Part shown: positions 8,653 through 17,235 of the stretch, piece by piece | How positions within the stretch are numbered: position 1 is the first letter of the stretch | How the letters are laid out: each line of letters starts with the position of its first letter | Position numbers and translations under genes: made by a program | Source of the DNA: an uncultured Clostridia bacterium | GTDB taxonomy: Bacteria; Bacillota; Clostridia; Christensenellales; Borkfalkiaceae | Direction of reading: 5' to 3' | NCBI GenBank assembly: GCA_949878885.1 | Contig: CATLBN010000017.1 | Span: forward strand, 1-41,100 | DNA: 41,100 bases | Notes under the pieces: generated by a model | What the model was told of the DNA's origin: nothing | The model's input: the letters and a program-made list of their open reading frames with translations, nothing else | The model's database searches: none

Positions 8653-10476
8653 ATGGAAGAGAACAGCGTAATCGTTTGCGAAAACGTAAAATTCACATAT
8701 CAAGGCGCCGAAACAGCTGCGGTAAACGGCGTAAGTTTCAGCGTAAAACGCGGCGAGTTTTTGTCGGTTATAGGTCATAACGGAAGCGGCAAATCTACTT
8801 TGGCGCGCCTTATAAACGGTCTTTCGGAAGCAGACGAAGGTAAAATTACCGTTTTGGGTATGGACGTAAACGAAGGCAAAAACTGTATAGAAATACGCAA
8901 GCGCGTAGGCATTGTGTTTCAAAATCCCGACAACCAAACCGTTGCGTCTATTGTAGAAGACGACGTTGCGTTCGGTCCCGAAAATATAGGCGTTGAGCGC
9001 GGAGAAATAGGAGAACGAATAGATTGGGCGCTTAAATCGGTTGGAATGGAGGAATACCGCTATGCTACGCCAAGCAGACTCTCCGGCGGACAGAAACAGC
9101 GCATAGCAGTTGCCGGAGTGCTTGCCATAAAGCCCGAAATAATTATTTTGGACGAATCTACCGCAATGTTGGACCCCAAGGGCAGACGCGAAGTAATCGA
9201 AGTTGTAAAACGGCTTAATAAAGAAGACGGAATGACCGTTATTTTAATAACGCATTTTATGGACGAGGCTTTACTGGCGGACAGAACTATAGTTATGAAC
9301 AGGGGCGAGATTGTATTACAGGGCACGCCTGAAGATATTTTTAAAAACGGCGAAAAACTTGAAACGTTTAATCTTTCTCTGCCCAGAATAAGTTTGATTT
9401 CCAATAACCTGCGCGCAGCCGGAATGGATGTAGCAAATGTTTTACACGCAAAAGAACTTGCGGAACAAATTTTAAAAAACTTTGATAAACAAGGCATATT
9501 ACGGGGGGAATCGTCAAAATTTGCCGAGCAGAGAGCAGAAACATCTCACGAATGGGATATAGATATAAAAGACTTAACTTTTACTTATTCCAAAAAGTCT
9601 CCGTTTGCGGCAAACGCGTTAAAAGGCGTTGATTTGCATATTGACGACGGGGAATTTTTCGGTATTATAGGGCATACGGGCAGCGGTAAATCAACGCTTA
9701 TTCAGCACTTAAACGCGCTTATAAAGCTTCCGCAGGCGCAGCGGAAATTTCGTAAAAAAAGAGTTAAAAACGGGTTGCCGCAGCCCGTTTATCCCGCTAT
9801 ATCCGTGGGGCAATTTAATTTAGCCGATAAAAAATGCGACTTTAAAGCTTTAAGAGCTTCGGTCGGTTTGGTGTTTCAATATCCCGAATACCAACTGTTT
9901 GCGGAAACGGTTTTTCAAGACGTAGCGTTCGGTCTTAAAAATTTTAAAAAGGGTCTTTCGCAAACCGAAATAGAACTTGCCGTTAAAAGCAGTATAGAAA
10001 TTGTAGGTTTGGACTATGAAGAAATAAAAGATAAATCTCCGTTCGATTTGTCAGGCGGTCAAAAACGGCGCGTGGCGATTGCTGGCGTTATAGTAACCAA
10101 ACCCAACGTTTTAATTTTAGACGAGCCTGCGGCAGGGCTTGACCCTAAGGGCAAAAACGAAATTATGGAGCTGTTGCACAAAATTCATAAAGAGTGGTGC
10201 AAAACAGTAATAATAGTTTCTCACGATATGGACGAAGTAGCGGAAAACTGTTCAAGCGTAGCCGTGCTTTCCGAAGGCAAAGTATTTGCTTGCGACAGTC
10301 CTTCAAGGCTTTTCCGCCGCGCCAAAGAGCTTTCGGCGCTGGGATTAGACGTTCCGCTTACGGCAAAGTTATCGGCGTTGCTGTCGGAAAACGGAATAGT
10401 TATTAACAGCGACTGTACGGTAAACGGCTTTTCCGAAAAAGTTATAGAAGTTTTCGAAGGAGGCGTAAATGCTTAA
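8653..10476 (+). CDS. Fused energy-coupling factor ATPases EcfA1-EcfA2 (CbiO-type)
   Basis: A 607-residue protein containing two complete ABC ATPase halves that are separate genes in most Bacillota. Half 1 has Walker A GHNGSGKSTL, signature LSGGQKQR and Walker B IIILDESTAMLDPKG; half 2 has GHTGSGKSTL, LSGGQKRR and VLILDEPAAGLDPKG. The ES in half 1 and EP in half 2 are the usual EcfA1/EcfA2 distinction. Half 2 carries a basic insertion (RKFRKKRVKN and following residues) between Walker A and the Q-loop (VFQYPEYQLF). I start at ATG 8653 because an upstream in-frame TTG at 8599 lies before the promoter. No SD is visible. The gene overlaps ecfT by 8 bases. It powers vitamin or metal uptake through exchangeable S components, none of which is encoded here. 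Confidence 0.93.
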   Translation: MEENSVIVCENVKFTYQGAETAAVNGVSFSVKRGEFLSVIGHNGSGKSTLARLINGLSEADEGKITVLGMDVNEGKNCIEIRKRVGIVFQNPDNQTVASIVEDDVAFGPENIGVERGEIGERIDWALKSVGMEEYRYATPSRLSGGQKQRIAVAGVLAIKPEIIILDESTAMLDPKGRREVIEVVKRLNKEDGMTVILITHFMDEALLADRTIVMNRGEIVLQGTPEDIFKNGEKLETFNLSLPRISLISNNLRAAGMDVANVLHAKELAEQILKNFDKQGILRGESSKFAEQRAETSHEWDIDIKDLTFTYSKKSPFAANALKGVDLHIDDGEFFGIIGHTGSGKSTLIQHLNALIKLPQAQRKFRKKRVKNGLPQPVYPAISVGQFNLADKKCDFKALRASVGLVFQYPEYQLFAETVFQDVAFGLKNFKKGLSQTEIELAVKSSIEIVGLDYEEIKDKSPFDLSGGQKRRVAIAGVIVTKPNVLILDEPAAGLDPKGKNEIMELLHKIHKEWCKTVIIVSHDMDEVAENCSSVAVLSEGKVFACDSPSRLFRRAKELSALGLDVPLTAKLSALLSENGIVINSDCTVNGFSEKVIEVFEGGVNA

Positions 10477-11314
10477 CGACGTTACCTTCGGTCAATATTA
10501 TCCCGCGCAATCGTTTGTCCACAAACTCGACCCGCGGTGTAAAATAATTGCGCTTATAACTTTTATAGTGCTTTTATTCGTGGCAAATAACTTTTATTCG
10601 CTTGCAGCCTGCGCCTTAATAATCGGCGCGTCAATCGCGGCGGCACGCGTACCGTTGGGCAGAGTTTTAAAATCCGTTAAAGGCATATTGTTTATACTTG
10701 CGTTTACGGCTGTGCTCAATCTGTTTTTTCACGGCGGCGAACATCTTTTGTGCAGTTGGTGGATAATAAAAATTTACCGTGAGGGAATAATTTTTACGGT
10801 ATTTTTCGTACTTAGACTGTTCTTTCTTGTTATGGCTTCTTCGGTGCTTACGCTTACCACAACGCCCGTGTCGCTTACGGACGGAATAGAAAGCCTGCTA
10901 AAACCGTTGAAATGGGTAAAATTTCCCGTACACGAACTTGCGCTTATAATGTCTATCGCGCTCAGATTTATTCCTACGCTTATAGATGAAACAAACCGCA
11001 TAATCGCGGCGCAGAAAGCAAGAGGAGCCGATTTTGAAAGCGGCAACATTTTTAAACGCATTAAAGCGATGATTCCCATATTGATACCGCTGCTTATATC
11101 GGCTTTCCGCCGCGCCGACGAACTCGGCGACGCAATGGACGCGCGGTGCTATTCAGGTTCTAAAAACCGTACAAAATACAAAAAACTCAAATTCGGCGTG
11201 CGCGACGCGGTTTCGCTTTTAATTGTTGCCGCGCTTATTGCAGGCGTTGTTCTGTTAAATATATATTGGGCGCAGATTTTTCCGCAAATTAACGATTTTA
11301 TAAAACTGAGTTAA
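10469..11314 (+). CDS. ecfT: Energy-coupling factor transporter transmembrane protein EcfT
   Basis: Membrane scaffold linking the ATPases to substrate-specific S components. 281 residues with five or six hydrophobic segments, beginning with KCIIALITFIVLLFVANN-like helices near residue 25. The two cytoplasmic coupling motifs that insert into the ATPases are visible: QKARGADFESG (about 190) and DARCYSG (about 228), the second with Cys where Gly is more common. A strong AAGGAGG (10457-10463) sits 5 bases before the ATG, inside the end of ecfA, so the two are coupled. Together with the fused ATPase it forms a complete group II ECF module. Confidence 0.93.
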   Translation: MLNDVTFGQYYPAQSFVHKLDPRCKIIALITFIVLLFVANNFYSLAACALIIGASIAAARVPLGRVLKSVKGILFILAFTAVLNLFFHGGEHLLCSWWIIKIYREGIIFTVFFVLRLFFLVMASSVLTLTTTPVSLTDGIESLLKPLKWVKFPVHELALIMSIALRFIPTLIDETNRIIAAQKARGADFESGNIFKRIKAMIPILIPLLISAFRRADELGDAMDARCYSGSKNRTKYKKLKFGVRDAVSLLIVAALIAGVVLLNIYWAQIFPQINDFIKLS

Positions 11315-11322
11315 ATAACAAA

Positions 11323-12081
11323 ATGAGAATAGCTTTACTTGTCGCCTACGACGGAACCGCCTACGGCGGATGGCAGATACAAAAAAACAAAATTTCCGTT
11401 CAGCAAAAAATCGAAGACGCGGTTAAAGATTTGTTCGGCAGGCGTATTCCCGTAACGGCAAGCGGCAGAACGGACAGCGGAGTGCACGCGGCTGGGCAGG
11501 TTTGTCATTTCGATGCGGAAACAAATATTCCGCCTGCAAAGATTGCCGCTGCATTAAACGTAAGACTGCCGCAGGATATAAGCGTTTTAAAATCTTGTTT
11601 GACGGCGGAAGATTTTGACGCCAACAGAAGCGCAAAGCGCAAAACTTACTGTTACAGAATTTATGTTTCGCAATGCAGAAATCCGCTTAAAGACAGGTAT
11701 TCGGTTTGGTTTAAAAATTGCGTAGATGTAGATAAACTTAAACATATTGCGGGGGCTTTCGTAGGAAAACACGATTTTAAAGCTTATTGTTCAAGCGGTT
11801 CCGCTGTAAAAACCACAGTACGCGAAGTATATGCCGTAAATATAAAAACTATTGAAACGCGCGGAAGTTTAGACGTTGAAATATACGTTTGCGGCGGCGG
11901 CTTTTTGTACAATATGGTACGCACAATGGCAGGTACTATGCTGGGTTATGCCTGCGGTTCGTTAACGGAAAGCGACGTGCTCCGTTCTATATCCGAATGC
12001 GACAGAGAAGCGGTGGGAAAAACTATGCCCGCAAACGGTTTAACGCTTGAAAGCGTAGATTACGGCTGCAAATTGTTTTAA
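11323..12081 (+). CDS. truA: tRNA pseudouridine(38-40) synthase TruA
   Basis: Isomerises uridines 38-40 in the anticodon arm of many tRNAs. 252 residues, the normal length. The active-site motif ASGRTDSGVHAAGQ (about residues 45-58) contains the catalytic Asp, and the N-terminus ALLVAYDGTAYGGWQIQ is the family opening. FLYNMVRTMAGTML near the C-terminus is the conserved RNA-contacting segment. The gene follows ecfT after 8 bases; ecfA-ecfT-truA is a classic Bacillota order, usually continued by rplM and rpsI, which are absent here. No clear SD precedes the ATG, so it may rely on read-through translation from ecfT. Confidence 0.95.
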   Translation: MRIALLVAYDGTAYGGWQIQKNKISVQQKIEDAVKDLFGRRIPVTASGRTDSGVHAAGQVCHFDAETNIPPAKIAAALNVRLPQDISVLKSCLTAEDFDANRSAKRKTYCYRIYVSQCRNPLKDRYSVWFKNCVDVDKLKHIAGAFVGKHDFKAYCSSGSAVKTTVREVYAVNIKTIETRGSLDVEIYVCGGGFLYNMVRTMAGTMLGYACGSLTESDVLRSISECDREAVGKTMPANGLTLESVDYGCKLF

Positions 12082-12132
12082 AATTTCGCAATATTATCAC
12101 AAAGTGTTTTTAATATTTACAAGTTGGCAATA

Positions 12133-12138
12133 TATAAT
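12133..12138 (+). promoter_or_regulatory. -10 box for the membrane protein gene at 12160
   Basis: TATAAT 22 bases before the ATG, with only a weak TTAATA at the -35 position (12110-12115). AGGAG lies between it and the start codon. Probably an internal promoter after truA. Confidence 0.45.
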
Positions 12139-12159
12139 AGATATAAATTAGGAGATTGT

Positions 12160-13023
12160 ATGGACTTTTTTAAGTACGCGTCGTTTTCATCGTACTTTAC
12201 AAGCGAGCTGTGGGTAAATCTGCTTGTCGGCGGTCTTTGCTTTGCAATTGTTTTTGTATTTCAAGCCGTTGCGTTGTTTGTAATTTCAGGCAGAGAGGGA
12301 TATAAATACCGCTTTATGTCGTTTATACCTATTTTAAGCACATATTACGTAGGCGTCTGCGCGCAGAAAAACAGAGCTTTCCGCACAGTAGATACCAAAA
12401 TATTCGCGCTTATTGCTGCTGTTTTGGAAACGGTACTGTTTGCTGGATTTATTGTATATTATATTGCTGCCGAAATAGGCGCGCCGTACGAGTATGTTTC
12501 CAACAGCTACGAAATGTACGGCGTAACGTATAACGAATATATGGTTGATATATCGGCAATGCCGGCAAATCTTGCTTGGGCAGGATGGTGCTCCAATTAT
12601 CTGTACAGTTATATTTTAAGATGGTTGGAACTTGTATTTTTATTTTTGCAGGTAATGGTTTTTGCCGCGTTTTATCAAACTTACGCCGCAAGAAGATACT
12701 TCATTTTTACTATAACAAGCGTATTTTTCCCCATACAGGGCATATTGTTTTTTATTCTCCGTAACAACAAAGGTATGAATTACAGAGATTATATGCGTAA
12801 AGAGCAGGAAAGGCAATATAATATTTATAGGCAGTATCAGCAGCAGAATTTTAATCAAAATCCGTATTCTCAAAACCCGTACGACCGTTCATCGCAAAAC
12901 GGTCAAACAGGTCGCGATATGTACGGTAACGCGCCTAATGCTTCGCCCGAAGACCCGTTTTCGGAGTTCGGCGCTTCATCAAAAAAATCCGACCCGTTCG
13001 ATTTTGACGATACAAAAAATTAA
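12160..13023 (+). CDS. Membrane protein of unknown function with Q/N-rich cytoplasmic tail
   Basis: I do not recognise the family. The 287-residue protein starts at ATG 12160, where an AGGAG site lies 5-6 bases upstream; an earlier TTG in frame is rejected. Hydrophobic segments are visible at about residues 18-40, 80-105 and 145-190, with a large loop between the second and third containing repeated Tyr and Glu. After the last helix (FFPIQGILFFILRNN) comes a hydrophilic tail of about 85 residues, first rich in Arg/Tyr/Gln (RQYQQQNFNQNPYSQNPY), then acidic, with two DPF motifs (EDPFSEF, SDPFDFDD) near the end. The composition suggests a disordered tail that could recruit a cytoplasmic partner. 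A clean terminator follows, so it forms its own unit or ends the ecf operon. Confidence 0.75.
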   Translation: MDFFKYASFSSYFTSELWVNLLVGGLCFAIVFVFQAVALFVISGREGYKYRFMSFIPILSTYYVGVCAQKNRAFRTVDTKIFALIAAVLETVLFAGFIVYYIAAEIGAPYEYVSNSYEMYGVTYNEYMVDISAMPANLAWAGWCSNYLYSYILRWLELVFLFLQVMVFAAFYQTYAARRYFIFTITSVFFPIQGILFFILRNNKGMNYRDYMRKEQERQYNIYRQYQQQNFNQNPYSQNPYDRSSQNGQTGRDMYGNAPNASPEDPFSEFGASSKKSDPFDFDDTKN

Positions 13024-13047
13024 GCGCTTGCAAAAAGCGCTTTTTTT
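13022..13047 (+). terminator. Rho-independent terminator after 12160-13023
   Basis: AAGCGCTT (13022-13029) pairs with AAGCGCTT (13035-13042) around a 5-base loop, followed by a T-run to 13047. It begins at the stop codon of the membrane protein gene. Confidence 0.85.
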
Positions 13048-13048
13048 A

Positions 13049-13077
13049 TTGCGTTTTTATAATTTTGATGTTATACT
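13049..13077 (+). promoter_or_regulatory. Possible promoter of mnmE
   Basis: TTGCGT, 17-bp spacer, TATACT, directly after the terminator. A second TATACT occurs at 13103-13108 but lacks a -35. The existence of a promoter here is expected because of the preceding terminator; the exact boxes are tentative. Confidence 0.45.
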
Positions 13078-13119
13078 TTAAAAAATAATTATAAGTTTAA
13101 CTTATACTATCGGAGAATT

Positions 13120-14427
13120 ATGGACGAATGTATAGCCGCCATATCAACGGCAAACGGAACGGGCGGAGTTGCTATAATACGTTTAAGCGGCGGTAACGCG
13201 CTTGAAATTGCCGAAACTATGTTTAAACCTTCGGCGCATATCAAAGAATTTGTACCAAATTATATGTATCCTGGAGAAATTGCAGGCGACGGATTTTCGG
13301 ATTACGGTTTTATGGTCTTTTTTAAAGCGCCTAAATCGTTTACAGGCGAAAACGTTGTAGAGTTTCATTGCCACGGCGGAGTGCAGATTGCCCGCGGAAT
13401 ACTAAAAAAAGCGCTTTTATCGGGCGCGCGTTCGGCGGAACGCGGCGAGTTTACCAAAAGGGCATTTTTAAACGGTAAACTTTCGCTTGCTTCTGCAGAG
13501 GGTATGGCGGATATGATTAACGCGGAAAGCCTTGCTCTTTTGCGTGCCGGAAAAATGATGTATTGCGAACGTTTGACAAAAGAGGTAAACGTTTTACAGC
13601 AAAATTTAACCGATGTTTTGGCGCGTATAGCAGTGGAAATAGACTATCCGGAAGAGGATTCCGACGGACTTGATTGGCAGAAAATCGCAGAGGATATAAC
13701 TGTGCTGTCAAACGATATAAAACGGTTAAATGCAACATATTCGGGGGGCAAAAAAATAAAAAGCGGAGTAACTGCAGCAATTTGCGGCAAGCCTAATACA
13801 GGCAAAAGCTCACTTTTAAACGCGTTGCTCGGCTACGATAAAGCAATAGTATCTTCAACGGCGGGCACTACGCGCGACGCGGTGGAAGGCGACATAGAAA
13901 TCAACGGCGTTAAATTCAATCTTATAGACACCGCAGGTATCCGCGAGCGTGCAGGCGAAATAGAAAGCATAGGTATAGAACGTGCAAAGGCGGCAATATC
14001 GTATTCGGATATTCTGCTTTACGTCAGCGACAGCGGAGAATTCGGTAATTTGGCGGCAGGCGCATCGGGTAAAATTATAAAAGTTTTCGGCAAGTGCGAC
14101 GCCGTAAAGCCGCACGGCGATTTCGATATAGCAATTTCCGCAAAAACAGGAGAAGGCTTAAATAATTTGAAACAGCTTATGTATAAAGCCGTTGCCGGAG
14201 ATTTTTCGGCGGACAGCGCATATATAGTTGAAGAAAGGCATTACAATGCGTTAAAACGCGCCGAAGCCGCTCTTAGTTCCGCTGCCGAAGCAATAGGCGA
14301 ATGTACTGCGGATTTGATTTCCGTGGATTTGAAGGAAGCGTGGGAAGCGCTTGGCGAAATTACGGGAGAAACCGCAAACGAAGAAATTATAAGCGCGGTA
14401 TTCCAAAAATTCTGCGTTGGAAAATAA
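13120..14427 (+). CDS. mnmE: tRNA uridine-5-carboxymethylaminomethyl(34) synthesis GTPase MnmE
   Basis: With MnmG it modifies U34 of tRNAs reading split codon boxes. 435 residues. The N-terminal folate-binding domain opens ECIAAISTANGTGGVAIIRL. The inserted G domain has P-loop GKPNTGKSSLLN (about 222), G2 STAGTTRD, G3 DTAGIRE and G5 SAKTGEG. The G4 position reads GKCD instead of NKxD, a departure at the guanine-contacting Asn. The C-terminal FCVGK carries the catalytic Cys of the CIGK motif. The start has GGAG at a good distance. No mnmG, jag or rnpA neighbour is present, although these often flank it in Bacillota. A LysR gene follows after 9 bases. Confidence 0.95.
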   Translation: MDECIAAISTANGTGGVAIIRLSGGNALEIAETMFKPSAHIKEFVPNYMYPGEIAGDGFSDYGFMVFFKAPKSFTGENVVEFHCHGGVQIARGILKKALLSGARSAERGEFTKRAFLNGKLSLASAEGMADMINAESLALLRAGKMMYCERLTKEVNVLQQNLTDVLARIAVEIDYPEEDSDGLDWQKIAEDITVLSNDIKRLNATYSGGKKIKSGVTAAICGKPNTGKSSLLNALLGYDKAIVSSTAGTTRDAVEGDIEINGVKFNLIDTAGIRERAGEIESIGIERAKAAISYSDILLYVSDSGEFGNLAAGASGKIIKVFGKCDAVKPHGDFDIAISAKTGEGLNNLKQLMYKAVAGDFSADSAYIVEERHYNALKRAEAALSSAAEAIGECTADLISVDLKEAWEALGEITGETANEEIISAVFQKFCVGK

Positions 14428-14436
14428 GGAGATATT

Positions 14437-15324
14437 ATGGTAAATCTCGAACTTTATCGTGTATTTTACACTGTAGCAAAATGCGGCAGTTTAACAAAAG
14501 CGGCGCAGGAGCTGTTCATATCGCAGCCTGCGGTATCTCAGGCAATCAAACAGCTTGAAAGTCAGCTTGGCGTATCTCTGTTTAACCGTACGCACAGAGG
14601 TATGGATTTGTCGGCTGCAGGCGGTAAGCTTATATTCAAGCAAGTGGAAGGCGCGCTTAATTTGTTGGACGAAGCCGAAAACAAACTGCTTGAAATGAAA
14701 ACAACCGCTTCAGGTACTGTGCGAATAGGAGCAACGGATTCCATTTTTTCAAACGTTATTGCAGATAAACTTGCAATATATAACGAAAAATTTCCTGCGG
14801 TTAAATTGGAGTTGATTTCTTCTACTTCTCCTTACACAATAGGTCAGCTTAAAGAGGGCAAGTGCGACGTTGCCTTCATAAACTTACCTATTGCGGACGA
14901 CGACGTGCGGTTCTGCGGCACAATTTCGCATATATCCGATATTTTTGTGGCAGGCAATAAATTTGACAGTTTAAAAGGAAAAGCTTTGCCTCTTGACGAG
15001 CTTCAAGAGCTTCCGCTTATTATGATAGAAGAAAATACCGTTGCACGCCGCGAGCTTACCGCGTTTACCCAAACGGTAGGCGTAAAACTTCATCCGGATA
15101 TCGAAGTGGCAAATTGGGATTTAATGAAAAAGCTCTGCGTAAAAGGAATGGGCGTAGGCTGTATGCCGCGTGAATACTGCGGCGAAGAACTTGAAAGCGG
15201 AGAACTGTTTGAATTAAACGTATCTCCCGCGCTGCCCGTCCGCGGAGTGGGAATAGCGCTGTCTAAGAATCAGCAGCTTTCGTTTGCGGTAAAAGAATTT
15301 ATTTCTATGTTCGAAAAAAAGTAA
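14437..15324 (+). CDS. LysR-family transcriptional regulator
   Basis: A 295-residue regulator of standard LysR length. Residues 1-60 form the winged helix-turn-helix (RVFYTVAKCGSLTKAAQELF, then ISQPAVSQAIKQLESQLG). Residues about 90-290 are the type 2 periplasmic-binding-like effector domain (TVRIGATDSIFSN onward). SD AAGGAG lies 8 bases before the ATG and the gene is only 9 bases from mnmE. LysR regulators usually control divergent neighbours; here all neighbours are co-directional, so the target is unclear. The effector cannot be read from sequence. Confidence 0.9.
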   Translation: MVNLELYRVFYTVAKCGSLTKAAQELFISQPAVSQAIKQLESQLGVSLFNRTHRGMDLSAAGGKLIFKQVEGALNLLDEAENKLLEMKTTASGTVRIGATDSIFSNVIADKLAIYNEKFPAVKLELISSTSPYTIGQLKEGKCDVAFINLPIADDDVRFCGTISHISDIFVAGNKFDSLKGKALPLDELQELPLIMIEENTVARRELTAFTQTVGVKLHPDIEVANWDLMKKLCVKGMGVGCMPREYCGEELESGELFELNVSPALPVRGVGIALSKNQQLSFAVKEFISMFEKK

Positions 15325-15344
15325 CACTGTAATTGGATTTATTA

Positions 15345-16157
15345 ATGAAAGAAAAAGTTGTATTTTATTCCGATGAACTTAACGACGATTTTGCCGGTAC
15401 CGATATAGTTAAAAAACCTATACCGGAAGATTACGATTATCTTTGTACGGGGTTCAGGGAAAAACTGAGGCGCGTAGTTTTTTACGGCATAATTATAAGA
15501 CCTATCGTTCTCATATGGGTAAAATTTATAAAACGGATAAAATACGTAAACAAAAAAGTCCTTAAAGGATATAAAAACCGCGGTTGTTTTATATACGGAA
15601 ATCACACGTCTATGGTTCCCGACGCGTTTAATCCCACTTGCGTCGCTTTTCCAAGACCTGCCGATATAATAGTTAATTCCGATGCTACCTCAATAAAAGG
15701 GCTAGGTTGGCTTATAAAAACTTTGGGAGGCTTACCCATACCGGAAGGCTTTCACGCAATGGCGCGTTTTAACGACGCCGTAAAGCAGGCGATTGATAAA
15801 AAACATTGGATTGCCGTTTATCCAGAAGCGCACATTTGGCGTTATTATACGGGAATAAGAAATTTCCCATCTACGTCTTTTGCTTATCCCGTAAAAACGG
15901 GCGCGCCCGTTTTTTGTTATACGCTCGTATATAAAAAACGTAAATATTCTAAGCGTCCTAAGCTGGAATTACATATAGACGGACCGTTTTTCGCGGACAA
16001 AAATTTACCGTATAAAGCTGCTGTAAATAAACTCAGAAACAGCGTTTACTATGCAATGTGTACGCGTGCAAAATTAAGCAACTGTCAATACGTTAAATAT
16101 GTTTACCGTGCAAAAGACAACGTGAGTACGGACGAAAATCAAAATAAAGAGGCTTGA
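15345..16157 (+). CDS. Lysophospholipid acyltransferase-like protein (PlsC superfamily)
   Basis: Probable transfer of an acyl chain to lysophosphatidate or a related lipid at the membrane. About 270 residues. A short hydrophobic segment (residues about 45-60, VFYGIIIRPIVLIWVKF) precedes the catalytic block GNHTSMVPDAF, where the acyltransferase His and Asp are separated by five residues rather than the usual four. The second block is YPEAHIWRY (usual P-E-G becomes P-E-A), and TGAPVFCYTLVYKKRK continues the fold. I use ATG 15345; an in-frame TTG 12 bases earlier is possible but neither has a good SD. It ends overlapping the region of the holA ribosome site. The superfamily is clear; the substrate is uncertain. 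Confidence 0.8.
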   Translation: MKEKVVFYSDELNDDFAGTDIVKKPIPEDYDYLCTGFREKLRRVVFYGIIIRPIVLIWVKFIKRIKYVNKKVLKGYKNRGCFIYGNHTSMVPDAFNPTCVAFPRPADIIVNSDATSIKGLGWLIKTLGGLPIPEGFHAMARFNDAVKQAIDKKHWIAVYPEAHIWRYYTGIRNFPSTSFAYPVKTGAPVFCYTLVYKKRKYSKRPKLELHIDGPFFADKNLPYKAAVNKLRNSVYYAMCTRAKLSNCQYVKYVYRAKDNVSTDENQNKEA

Positions 16158-16159
16158 TT

Positions 16160-17134
16160 ATGAAATTTACCGAGCTGAAAGGAAGTTTAGCTGCAGGCGC
16201 CCGCAATGTATATTTGCTTGAAGGCGACGACGCGTATTTCCGCGGTAAGGGCGAAGAACTTATAAAAGACGCTTTTTTACAGATGCCTGAACTTAATTTT
16301 TCTGCGTTCGATGGCGAGACGCTTAAAGGCTCCGCATTAACCGCGCTGTCTTCCGCCTTGAAAAATTTTCCGTTTATGGCGGAAAAGCGTATAATCAAGG
16401 TTTCCGAATTTTATCCTTCCGAACAGGATTTCGAAAAATATCTTCAACCGTTATTTGACGATTTTCCACCGTTCGGAATACTTATAATTGTAAACACGGG
16501 ATTAAAAAAGGGCGTTGATTTAAAGCGTAAACGCGCCGTATGTTATGTTGACTGCAACCGTGCCGACAGGGATACCGTTGCAAAATGGGCTTATATAACG
16601 CTGCGCAGGGCAGGCGTTTCCGCTTCCGTTTCCGTATGCGAAAATATAGCCGACTACTGTTTGTGCGATATGGCAAGAGTTTCGGTAGAAGTTGACAAAC
16701 TTATAGATTACAAGCCGCAAAATGCGCTTACGGAGCAAGATATCGAATCGCTTGTTTTCAAAGACGCGGATTTCAGACTTTACGAACTTACCAATACGGT
16801 TGCACGCCGCGACTACGCAAAATTCTGCGTTATTAAAGACGAAATTTTAAAGAAAGGCGGCGACGAGGTTTATATTTTAAACGGCTTGTTCAATTACTTT
16901 AAAAATTTATTAACGGTTTTAACTTCACGTTATGACGCGGCGCGGCTTTCTTCGATTTTAAAAATGAAAGAGTACGGCGTAAAAAAAAGCGCAGAACAGG
17001 CGGAAGCAATCGGTCGTAAAAAATTGGAATATCTGACAGAGTATGTTTATTTGCGTATTGCCGAAATTAAAAGCGGCAAAATTTTGCCCGCGGCAGCTTT
17101 AATAAACGCGCAAAACGCAATTTTTTTCGGATAA
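16160..17134 (+). CDS. holA: DNA polymerase III delta subunit
   Basis: Clamp-loader subunit that opens the beta clamp. 324 residues, the normal range. N-terminal FTELKGSLAAGARNVYLLEG followed by AYFRGKGEELIKDAF matches the HolA opening; the middle (FPFMAEKRIIKVSEFYPSE) and the C-terminal collar region (RLYELTNTVARRDYAK, ILNGLFNYFKNLLTVL) fit the family. The start is ATG 16160, with AAGAGG seven bases upstream; the TTG six bases earlier is rejected. rpsT, commonly adjacent to holA in Bacillota, is not visible here. The next gene has its own -10. Confidence 0.9.
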   Translation: MKFTELKGSLAAGARNVYLLEGDDAYFRGKGEELIKDAFLQMPELNFSAFDGETLKGSALTALSSALKNFPFMAEKRIIKVSEFYPSEQDFEKYLQPLFDDFPPFGILIIVNTGLKKGVDLKRKRAVCYVDCNRADRDTVAKWAYITLRRAGVSASVSVCENIADYCLCDMARVSVEVDKLIDYKPQNALTEQDIESLVFKDADFRLYELTNTVARRDYAKFCVIKDEILKKGGDEVYILNGLFNYFKNLLTVLTSRYDAARLSSILKMKEYGVKKSAEQAEAIGRKKLEYLTEYVYLRIAEIKSGKILPAAALINAQNAIFFG

Positions 17135-17192
17135 GCGCAATTTATGTAATATATATGCCCTTCAAACGCTTTATTTTTTTTGCGGATAATTA

Positions 17193-17198
17193 TATAAT
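17193..17198 (+). promoter_or_regulatory. -10 box upstream of cdaA
   Basis: TATAAT 38 bases before the cdaA start, in a 101-base gap after holA. The -35 position (17170-17175, TTTATT) is poor, so this promoter is tentative. Confidence 0.4.
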
Positions 17199-17235
17199 AG
17201 AAAAGAAATAGTCTGAATACGGAACGGTTTGAACA

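Noticed and set aside
11100-11160. EcfT second coupling motif reading ARC instead of ARG as a functional defect
   Set aside because: The Arg that matters is kept, and the substituted Gly position seems tolerant, so it is not strong evidence of anything.
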